From Pectinophora gossypiella (Eukaryota > Arthropoda > Insecta > Lepidoptera > Gelechiidae): DNA of 64,000 nt. The stretch is from assembly GCF_024362695.1 (NCBI RefSeq), contig NC_065421.1:11408598-11472597 (forward strand), given 5' to 3'. This document shows positions 49,101 to 61,100 of the stretch, piece by piece; position 1 is the first letter of the stretch, and each line of letters opens with the position of its first letter. The notes beneath the pieces were generated by a model that did not search any database, was not told the origin of the DNA, and saw nothing but the letters and a program-made list of their open reading frames with translations. The position numbers and the translations under genes were made by a program.

Positions 49101-52100
49101 ACTAAAACGACTGCTGGCGGTCAAATACTGAGCTGTCAGATGGTGGAGAGCTTGGTGAGACCGAGCTGCTGCTAATTTATGTTGTCAATATAAAGTACAT
49201 CGCAAAGCCACAACTTAAAGCCCATATTTGAATGATGTGTTATTAGTCAGGTGGTAGCAGAGTCGTCTATGACCAATATAGAGCCGTTCCAGTATGCAGT
49301 ACTTATAGTAAGTAACAAGTAATAGGTATACTCACGCGGCGGGCGGTGTTCGCAAAGCAGCGAGCGCACGGTGGTGTGCAGCGGCAGCGCCAGCAGCGCG
49401 TGGCACACGGCGGCGGGGTGGCGCGGCGCGGGCGCGGCGCACGCGCCCGCCGCGCCCGCCCAGCGCAGCGCCACGCTGGCGCGCTCGCCCGACAGCACCA
49501 GCCGCAGGATCAGCGCGCGCGTGAACCCGGAGATGCCCTCGGGGCCTGCGGGCCGTGCTCCGATTAGTATCCAACTAACAGTGATCGGGTCGCGTACTTC
49601 AAGACAGCGAGCATTTCACTGTCAAATGTGAAGTGTCCCTATTCCATTTGTCATCAAATACGAACTAATCAAAACATAGCCTTCCGTTTGAAGTCCCTTC
49701 GTTTTGTACAATAAACCCAAGATAATAACCGAACATACTACATTCTTACTAGCTTTTTGTCGCCCTTGAAAATTTCAAGTACCTATGTACATTTTCTTAA
49801 ATAAATGCAAACAAATCTGTGTCACTAATATCTATATTGCTATTGGTAAACTAATACGAATCTAAACTACATCCTGCTGCGACCCAGATTTCCAGACACT
49901 TTTATGTTAAACTATGGACAATGGCCTAAGACCACATTACCAAAACTTAGCTCACCAGTACAGTGCAGAGACTCCAGTATCCCATGCAGCGTAGAAGCGA
50001 ACAGCTTCTGGTTGGCGGCGTGGCACACGGTCAGCTCGGCGAATAGCCGAATCGTGTTCTCTTCCAGCTGCGCGTATTGCGCACCCTCCTGCCACGTGCT
50101 GGGGGAAATATACAACATAACACACTCACGACTTTATTCCCAATTGGGGTAATCAAAGGTATCATAATCGCCTGATGAACTAAGTATCCACGTCAGTACC
50201 CCTGAAGACGTAAGCAGTTAATAAGTCCCATGTAATAGGGGACGAGCCTATTGTTATTATGATCCACACCAAACATAAGGCTCATGAAGTCGAATACAAT
50301 AGTTTAGAGCCCGAGCCGGGATTCCTGGGGGTCTTCTTCTTCTTCTATCGTATGGGTTGTGAGGTGATTACTAACCCCAGCATCCCTGGTGTCAGGGTTT
50401 TTATTGAGCCGCCATAGGCCCCTGACATGACATCAGTAAGAAGTAACCGGGACCAACGGCTTAACGTGCCTTCCGAAGCACGGATCATCTTACTTTTTGG
50501 ACAATCAGGTGATCAACCTGTAATGTCCTAACCAAACTAGGGATCACAAAGTGATTTTTGTGATTTGTCCCCACTGGGAGTCGAACCCGAGACCTCCGGG
50601 ATCGTGAGCACATCGCTCAACCACTGGACCACAGAGGCCGTCGGCCTGGGGGTCTAAAAAGGCACATCAAAGCAATTCACCTAAAATGCAATATTGCACT
50701 TTGACATTTGCTTTTTTTTTTTTTTGACGTGACTTATTGTAGATTTGCCGCAGATGGCATTAACTACTTGGCCGGATTTGACATTTGCGCATATAATAGT
50801 TGAGCGCGCAATGTCAACAAACCTCATACAGCAATGTTGATTTATTAGGTGCATTGCTTCAATGTGATCTTGTTAACCCCACTGGTTTGATTTCTGTTCT
50901 GTTGTGATTCTAATCATGTAATTGTTGGCAACATCCAACAAATTATATTGTTTATTTTTATTGTATAAAATGGCAGTACCCTTTCTTCTACTCCTACGAT
51001 CGACTGCAACGTAACATGTAATTTAACGTGAAAAATGTAACGTGGTCAACTCAAAGTCGCCGTATTATTTTTACCATCCTGTACACACCAGTCAGAGCAC
51101 ATCAACATCTGTGTGCGACAGTAATGTTTAACAGGTTATACCAGCCTATCAAGTTGGAAAGGACAGAAAACCTTAGTTGGCTTTTCTGCCATGTTTTGAA
51201 TGATATCCAGCTAATCCTGTGTACATACCTCTCTGGATGTCGAGGGTAGCAGAGCAGCCGCAGCAGCGGGCTCCAGAACACGGCCCCGGGTCCTCCCAGC
51301 CAGTCCTTCAGCCGTCTGTCCGTGCATAGAAGTCTTGTCCATTCCACCAGCTGACAGATTGTCTTCATTGTTGGTAAATCTGCGTGCAAGAATGAGTATG
51401 TTTTTGGTTTAGATTTATCTCCTCACGTTTTCTATCTTGCAATCGGTAGGGTTTCTTATTAAATTAATCACGTAATATTGTACTTTAATCCACGGGAAAG
51501 TATGTAAAGATGTATATAAATAAGATTTTCAATCCTTACCAGTCTTATTTTGATTAGTTTCCTTCTCGGAGTCTAGCATCCGAATGTCTTCTTGTGAGCC
51601 TAACTGTTGCTCCTTTATTTGCTCCAACTTTGCTTCACTGAACTCTGAAAATAAAATAAAATTGATGAGTTTTAAAATTAAGATATTTTGCTTCTGTCTA
51701 ATCTTGATTTAGGTCTGTGACTATTGATAGAAAATAAATCATCGAAATCTCGACTTTTCTAAGTGTAATTTTGCCTTTACCTTGTATGGCGGCGGTGACG
51801 GCGTGCGGCAGGCGGCTGGCCAGCAGCGCGGCCGTGGCGGCGGGCGACATGGCGGCCAGCGCCAGAGTGTGCAGCTGCCAGCCGGCGCAGCGCGTGCGCA
51901 GGTCAGGCGCCGTGCCGCCGGCGCCGCTGCTGCACGCACCACGGGGGGACCCCGCTACTTTAGTGTCGTCTGTTAGGCCCTCCATGCTGCAATCAAATTA
52001 ACACGTTATTCCTATAATCGAAGACGTTTTTTTTTTTCAGAAAAAGAAAAACGTAGGGCATCACAGAGGCATTATTACAAAGATTTTTTTATTTCAGGTA

Positions 52101-55100
52101 CTATGGTATGAATCTGAACAACACTCTCGGAAAATAGTTGAAAGAATGTTCTGGCGGAATATAAACAAATCTTACCTCTCATCGTGGGCGATGGGTATAT
52201 CCATTTGTTCTAACAACATTCTGAAGAGCTCAGGTCGGATGTAGCACATCGAACATAATACTGGAAACAGAAAATCAATATTCTTCATTACATTCATCGA
52301 AACAACTAAACATAAGCGCTTGAATGATGAGTGAACAGGTAACCTGGCGTGTGTTGGTGTAACTCAGTTTCCATCTTGACACATACAAATACAGGCATGA
52401 TTGGCTTACATTCAATAGTCAGGAATTGTCATTTTCAAGCAATCAAAATCATAAAAAATGTTCGTGATAGAAACTACGATCGCGCTCTAACATACGGAAT
52501 AGTAACTCATCGCCCCGCGCCATTTGTACCAGACGCCGACCTCACTCCATCTAGGTCTTACTTTAGTCTTAAATGACCGCAAACCGCTGAGGAGTAAGAC
52601 GAAGTGTGGACGAGGTCACACTTACGCATTAGACGGCGCTCGGTAAGAATAAGATTATTGTATGGAGTGTCGGGTCTGGGGTGTGCCCCTAGCTTGGTGA
52701 GATAAGAAATAAAAAGAGGACAAAATTTATAAGAAACTGACACAAAATCAATAATAAAGTCTTTGAATGATATTCATACCTGCATCGAGTGATTTCTTCA
52801 GTAGACTAGCCTCGGGTACGTCCTTCACCCAAGTGTAGACGAGCTCAAACAGGTCGTCTGTTATTAACTCTTCTAGATTTTCTAATATCCGTTCCTCTTT
52901 CAATGTCCATAATACCTACGGATAAAAAACAATATTGAATCTAACATTAAGATTCGCTGTAGTTTGTCTTATTTGAGTACCAAATGTCCTTTTAAAATTA
53001 AAACTCCACTGTTTAACTATTCTGTCTGGAGATCTCGGGAGCAAGAGGTTAAATATGTAAAGAGTACTCACGGCAGCGAGAGTGTGCACGAGTGCGGCGG
53101 AGGGAGCCTTGCGCTCGCGCAGCCACAGCTCGGCGGCGGCCGTGAGCCACGCCAGGTACGCCTCCACGCAGCCTTCGGCGCACCAGCGGCACAAGGCTCG
53201 CACCAGCTCGCACACTGCGTTCATGCTGCTGTTGGCTCGCCCGCTGCTCGTTAATTGGAATGCTGAAAGTGTATGTTATAGGTGAGTTGTGATTTGCCCC
53301 CTATGGTAAGCCAGTAGTTCGTCGGGCTATATATCTCAGTGTCAAAGGGATCATCTTCTCCCTAGCATTATCCCGTTTTCCACAGGGTCCGCTTACCTAA
53401 CCTGCAGATTTGACAGGTCCGGTTTTTTACAGAAGCGACTGCCTGTTTGACCTTCCAAGCAGCGAAGGGAAAACCATCCCAATACAGGTTAGGTTAACAT
53501 ACCTTCGAAAATGCATTTCTCGGGAATGTAGGTTTCCTCACGATGTTTTCCTTCACCGCTGAGCACGTGATAATCATTTATGACCCAAACATGAATTCGA
53601 AAACAAATTCGACAATCATTGGTGTAAGCTTGCGCTGGATTCGAACCTGCGACTTCAAAGTGAGAGCAAGCGTTCTACCAACTGGTCTACCACGGCTTGT
53701 CAGTGTCCAAGGTATGCGGACCGGAAAGCGCAGCGTAGGAAGCCCTTCTTCATAAGGTGAACCGAAGATCTCCTGATATTCATGGGAAGCCGCTGAATGT
53801 GGGCAGCAGATTGAGTCATTGTGGAGAGCGTTGGGGGAGACTGTGGACGATTTCGGGCCGATGATGATTGCCACTTTAGCAGTAAGGCCAGACGACACGA
53901 ACGTGTCACGGGACCTCCAGCTGCTGACTACATCTGCAGAGCGTGTAGTAGACCTTGTCGTTTTCGCATTGGCCTCTCAGACACCGTATGAATCATCTGG
54001 AAAAGATGTACGAGGCTCGAGGATGCGTCGTATGTATCCATGTTCCCCCGGGCAATGAAGTAGCAATGAAGAATGGCGAGTGCGGTTACCGTGCGCGTGC
54101 GCCTGCTCGTCCATGTGCAGCAGCGTGGTGAGCAGCGGCGCGCGCAGCGCAGGCGCGGCGCGCGCGGCGGCCAGCAGCGCGTGGTGCGCGTGCGGCGCGG
54201 CGGCGGCGCCGGCGGCCACGGCGGCGCACAGCGCGCGCACGGCGCCCGCGCCGCCCGCGCCCGCGCCCGCCGCGCCCGCCCAGCGCGCCGCGCCCGCGCG
54301 CCCGCGGGTGCACGCCGCCACCACGCGCGCCCAGTTGTTGCTGCGGACACACGTACACTGCTGAGCTTGTGGCGGACGAAGCTTATTTGCCTGACAGTCA
54401 ACGAAACTTATACGACATCTTCAGGTGCTTGTCGTGGGACTTATGGCGTTACAATACTGACGTGATGATTTACTTTGCCGTAAGCGCGCCCCAGACACCA
54501 CACAAAAATATAGTTCTTACCGTGTGTCGCCTAACGCGTAAGCGCAAGCGAGACAGTCCGCATTCCCTCCCATATTAAAGTAAGACCCAGAGGCGGTAAG
54601 GTCGGCGCCCGATACGAATTGGTGCAGGGCGGAGAGCTACCGTTCTATGCGTATTATTTTTTATTCTATGCCGTAAGATTGCAAGTTGTCTTCCGACTAA
54701 CAGCATACAATATTCAACTCACGTGGAAGCATTGTTCAGCTGGTTGTTGAAGGCCGGCTGGGCCAGCAGCCGTAGCTGCAGCAGCCCCATGTTGGAGCTG
54801 TCGCGCGGCTTGTACAGCCGAATCTGCACGGTGCTACACACGATGGGGCGGGACACCGCGAGCCGGATGAATGTCATGCCGGCTGTGTTCTGTGGTGGGC
54901 CAAGGGGCGCCAGAGTGCCGCCGCAGCCGGCTTCTACTGCCACTGCGCCTGGGCATGCTAGGGAAATAATAATAATTATTATTCATTCATTTCGCGATCA
55001 GATCCAAGATGTTTCAAAGATAGGCCCTGCCAAGAGTACTCTAAACCAGAATAGATTTCCAATGGGAAATAACATAAAACGTCGTTCATTTTGAGTACTA

Positions 55101-58100
55101 GCACAAGATTATTCATTAATATTTTTCCAATTTGGCATTAATAATAAGATTCATATAAGCATATCTGTAATGCAGTGAAAAATATTCACTTAAAAATTTG
55201 CATTTCACTTTATTCACTCCACTAACTAAAGTGGAACTGCGCAATAAAACTAGAGGGAGTAAAGGTAAAAAAAATTAGATAGAATCATAGTATAACAAAA
55301 CCAGGTATGCTCAAAAGTGACTGCTAACATTTCAAAGATCTCACATCATCTCACCCTCCGTTGCCATTTTTTAAAAAATAAATGACCCATGACTAATGTT
55401 CTGTTTACTTTGTAAGGCAATTTTGAACTGTTAGTAAAAATTCACTTACAGTTATAATTATTTTTATATACATGACAAGTGATAGTAATTAAGTACGTCA
55501 GTCAGTAATTCGCTTAATAATAAAATTCGCTTAATAATAAAAGTCCGTGGAATATTAGTGATACCAATTTAATGGTAATACTCGTGTTACACTTACGTCA
55601 TCAAACGGATAGCAATGGCGGATATTTTATAGGTTTGAGCATACCTTGTTTTGTTGTACCATCGATAGCATGATATCCAACTCACTGGCAAGACTGGTGA
55701 GGTGCGGCTGCAGTTGAACCTCATGCAGCTGCACGGCGTACGGCAGCGTCAGTGTCAGTGCTAGCGACGCGTCGTCGGCGCTGAAATTAAAAAACCAATA
55801 AGGATAAAAACTGAATGTTCCTAAATTTTGACAGTTCTCCATACTATCGAGCTAAAATTCGTAATAAACTGCTATAAAATATGGAGTAACCTGGAGTGTA
55901 TCCCGTCTGAAGGATGAGTTACGAAAAAGAAAAGCCATCAATACGTTTTCTTTTTACGGATATTTAGGGAATAAATATAACACTATGATTTTGAACAATG
56001 GGAACATGCTGAATACTGCCTACTATTGTATAGAGGGTTATTCTACTGCATTCCTGTGTCGTATGCAAAGTCAAGTTACCTGAAGAAATGGTAGGACCAT
56101 GCGGCGGCCCGCACGCGGCGCGCGGCGCAGGCGCCGCTGGGCGTCATGCCGCCGCCGCCGCCGTCCAGCAGCACGTCCGCCGCCTGCGCCGTGGGGTTGC
56201 CGCACGACACCGTGCCTGCACATTGCGTCACAAATATTCATCATTTATAGCATAATGGCTGTAAAGTCCGATGCGAGAGCGACAGTAGCGGCCGCACGAC
56301 TGGCATTGTAGTTGAGGGTTATTAGACGGCAAAGGTGGTAAATCGGCCCTGCAGTGGTATCACACCAGCTGCCACAGAAACGCTGTTTGAATCATCTGAT
56401 AAAGATGTAAAGGCCTGAGATGATAGCATAATGGATAAATAATGATTACACATCAAGTAGCAATACACACAACACTCGTCTATATCCTACTACGGCGCTA
56501 AATTATTGTTTTAATTTAATCTTTGTAATAAAGAAAGTGGTGAATCTCTAATTACTGCAAAGAAAAACGGATAGTACATTATTATAAAAATCATATTCTA
56601 AATAATGATGTAATTCTTAAAAACACTCATCTTGTATGCCGCCTCGCCCTGTGCGTGCGAACGAGACAGACAGTCCAGCGTACTCCCTTACTCCTTAATG
56701 TACTAAAGAATATAATAGAATGGAAATTGTTCAAATACAACAGCCTCCGTGGTGTAGTGGTTAGAGCGTTAAGCTCACGATCTGGAGGTCCGGGTTCGAT
56801 TAACATAACTGTTGTCGCGAAGTGACGTACTTGTCCCAGCTATTAGTATTCTTGTTTATTCTGTGGTAGTACTCACATAGCGGCGCAATGTTGACGAGTC
56901 CACTAGCGGTCTCAATGACAGGTGGTTGAGTGTTCTTGCCGGCCGCGGGCGTCGACAGGTTGATTAGTTGTGGAGGCAGCTTCAGGTAGTTCATCAGCGA
57001 TGACACCAGACCCTGGGAGCTGCTGGGGCCCGCCTGGTCGAGGTATGATTACATTAGCAATATGACGTGTGAATGACACTGGTCAAAACGGTTTATATGG
57101 CATACTGGAAACCTAGTATGCACCGCATGGATTTCGGTTATCAAAAAATTGGCACATTTTGCTGGTGAAAGAATCTCCAAAATGTCAATGGCCCAATAAC
57201 AACCAAAAGAACAAACACAGGACAATAAAAGTTGGATTATTAAAACCAAGACAACTTTAGCCGACTTCTACATGCGCGGGATGACAAGCAGCCAAAAGCG
57301 TTCTAGTGTATTTTTTTTTAAGTGAAAGCTGTAGTAGATGTTACCTGATGGCAAGCAGTGAGTTTCTCAACGGCCAGCTCGAGTCCACCAGCTTCAATAA
57401 ACGCGTTCAGAGCTTCCGGCTTGTCCAGCAGCCTGATGATTAGCTGCTGCATTGCTTGTGACAGGTTCACTATTTCTTCTTTTCCTGAAACAAGCAAGTG
57501 CGGTTTTCACTAACACAGTTGGTTGGAGGTGTGGGTACTTACTGTTTAGTTCATCTTGCGATGAATGTACCTCTGATTACGCCAATTGGGATATAGTCGT
57601 GAGATTCTTACGATTAAGATACTTACTGAGGAACTCCAAAAGACTAGGCACCATAAGCGCGGGGCTCGAAGCTACCGAAGCCATGTGCGCGACCAGCCAG
57701 AACACCTCCTCCTTCAGCGACGAATACTCCGCTGAAGATTCCGAACTCATGCCTGCAGAAAATATTTATTGATTGATTGATAGGTAATTATTTCCATTAC
57801 ATTAGTATACATACATATTATACACACATAGATTCAATGGATCATTATAATTATCGTTTTATCGTCACCATAATGCAATCTTACCTGAGTTAAGCAGCAG
57901 TGTATTCATGCCGTCGCACATAGATAAAGTTCTGTAGAATCTCTGCATGATGAGCGGATGTTGAAGAACTGTTGGCAAATGGCATAATTATAATGACAGA
58001 TAAAAAATCAAAACTTTCCAGATAAGAATCCAAAATCTTGGCGCTAAGTAACATAGCGCGATGCAAAGATATTCCATCAATTTTATCTGGGGATCTAAAA

Positions 58101-61100
58101 ACAACCCAATCAACTAAAAAACATTGAAAACAAATTCAAAAATTATTTGGTTTACTTATTGATGTAAGTACGTAGTCCTTACATGAGCCAAGACAAGGGT
58201 CTTTGGCGGCTCAATAGTAACCCTGATAAGATTGGTAATCCACCTCATAGTGAGAGTCAAGTGTTCTTCCAGCTGGGCTACCACGGCTCTTAGTCAACTA
58301 TAAACTTATGTCATAGAATAAGGAATAATACTACACATAACACGGCAATTTTCCGCTCACACTAGCGGCTACCAGAGACCAGCGGCAGACCAGGTTTATC
58401 TCACTCCCCCTCGGTCTTACTTTAGTCTTCAATCGTATGGGCGTCAGACGTCACACACAGATACGCGTGTCCGATAACGTCAATGTGTCTGTGTAAAACA
58501 AGATATTTTGTATGAAGTGTCCAGTGTGTGCTTGTGTATAAAGCACTATACATACCAGTATCAGCGACGCAGGGCGTCCGGGCAGCCTGCTGCTTCCTCT
58601 CATCGTCAAGGTTAGTGTTGTCTTGAGCAGAGTGTTGCGCCTTGCTTTCATCAGTCTGAGACTGCTCGCTGCTCGTCCCGCTGCTGCTAGCACCGCTACC
58701 GCTTCCACTCGCGGTTGACTGTGGGAATGGTGGATAGTCATTTCATAGAATATGAAAAGAGTTTTGCACAACACTTTTGTGGTAGCGCCCAAACATTTCA
58801 GTGTTAGATTGTTAGCACCAACATTGAACATTTACAACAGTTTTGAGAAATATAAGATATTCGAGAAGAAGCTAACTTATTTTCTGCATATCTCCACTGT
58901 GTTCAGTATTTCAAAGAAACAACAACTCGTAAGAGTGATGGTCGGTATGAAGTGAATATTTCGAACCAATGACAAATGAAACGTGCAGTAGGTATGTTCA
59001 GCGAAGTGATATTGTGCCCGCGTTTTCATTGGGCGTGTTAGAATGTCTTCCTGCGTACCTGGTGCGGGTGGTGGTGCAGCGGCACTGCCAGCAGCTTGCG
59101 GCAGTAGTGCAGCAGCTGCGCCAGCACCGAGCGCCGCAGCGGGGCGCGCCGCCCGCCGCCGCCGCCTGCGAGCACGTCGGCCAGCAGCCCTGACAGCCGG
59201 GCCTCCGCCCCGCCCTCCGCGCGCCAGCCACTGCTCTCGCCCACCCATACCGACGATTGGTGAGCTGGAACAAAGTTGCAACAAGTCTATTTACAAGTAG
59301 ACAAAGAAAGATCGATACTCAATCTCAAGAACTTCTGTTCTACTTGTATACTGTTCTTTTCTTGTGTGATAGTGCAATAAAGAGTTTTGTATTGTAACAA
59401 TTTAAGTTTGCTTACCGACAGCTTCAAACAAGGCGATGGCGTGATGCGTGTGCCTGCCGCTGAGTACTTGCAGCATGGGGTGTGCCACCCTCAGCAAGGT
59501 GGCTTGCAGGTCGTAAGCTGTGCCGGGGTCGGCGTCCTTCCTCCACAGCGCGCAGACCATGCGCAGCGCGGCGAGCGCCCCGCCCGCGCCCCGCGCGCAC
59601 ACCACACGGGATAATACTGAGTGGAGCGCGGACGCCGCGCCCGCGCCTGCGCCTATGCTCACTCCGCCCTGTTGGACACACGATACGTTAGTGCCATATC
59701 ATATGGCGGTATCGTTCGCATCATTTACGGAACGGACGGTTGATTGGCTATTCCGCTAGATTGTTTGTAAGATGTTGGTTTTCGCAATAAATAAATAAGA
59801 ATTTATAGCACATCTAAAAATACACCGCTGCTAGTGAAGATGTGTGAAAGCTAGTTCAGGACGGCTATCGCCTTCACTGACTGATCAGTAGAGCATACCG
59901 AAAGTTCTTCCCATAAACATTTAAAATACACTATGAATCCAAAGGCTTACCAGATAAGGCTCAGAGGAAGCGACAGCGCCGTCAGTGCTGACATTCATGG
60001 TGATGAACTTGACGATGGCCGGCACGAAGTGTTCGCACTCCAGGATCACGCGGCCCATCGTCTGAGTACTGCCTTCTGTCTGCTCAACAATACAAACTAG
60101 TTATTTACAAAACTCGTACACTCGTGATTGGTGGCTTGAGATGCCCTATCCAACAAAAAAAATACCACCATTTTAATTTGGCATTTCGATGCATAAAGGT
60201 CGTCATATCAACTTCTACCTTTTTGATATGGCTCCCAACCAATTTTAAAGTCGTGTTCACGTCAAAATAAAAAAATATAGATGTACCTGTAAAGGTAAAC
60301 TGGCAATCCACGCCAACGCTTGCATCGAGAGCACCCAGCATCGCAGGGAGATGTTTTCTAATCTGTAAAGAATATCAGGCAAATTATACGTTGATCCGGT
60401 CATTTTGTAAAGCATTTCCAGATTATGATTCGCACGCCACCACATTAGCCTCATATATCTGTTTTCGAGCCATCGTATCAAACCTTTAACAATTCTCAAC
60501 ATTGGTGCCAACATCACTAACTCAACTTACTGTAAGAGAAGGACGGTACTAGTTAAAGAGTTGGAAAACAAATTAGGATAAGTGTGTTCGCCCGAAAAGA
60601 CACCAATATCGAGGTGTGATTCGTTGGTTCGAAAACGTAGAAAAAAACGTAGTCATTGAGCTACTTTTAGTCTTGTCAAATTAAGTTGGTAGTTGCCGGA
60701 ATCGATCCTAATATCACTTCGTGTACGTGTATCAATATCAAGGCCGTTACTTACGTGCAGAGCGCCTGCAGCAACGCGTTGACGGTGTCGGAGGCGAGGC
60801 GGATGCGCGGCGTGTCGGCCGGCACCGCCAGCGCGGCCAGCGACCACGCGCCGCCGCCGCCCCACAGCGACCCGTTCAGCGTCAGCCATAGCGAGACCAC
60901 GTTCTCCATAAACGTGCACTCCATCTGGGGCAAGAGATGAAGAGTCAAATTTTAAGAGATATGCTCAAGAGTGCACAGTTAGCGCAGAGAAGTGCTGATC
61001 CCAATAGAAGTGAACCAGGAAGAAGAGAGCTTATAAAAACGCGTTGGATCCTAGAAGCGAGTTTAGGTGGAAAAGTAATGTGACTTTTTCAGTTTCCTTG

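Noticed and set aside
55645..55685. Extra BIRC6 coding sequence (SELDIMLSMVQQNK)
   Set aside because: Open and protein-like, but using its donor shifts the frame at the next exon; the GTGAGT donor at 55684-55685 closes the whole frame.
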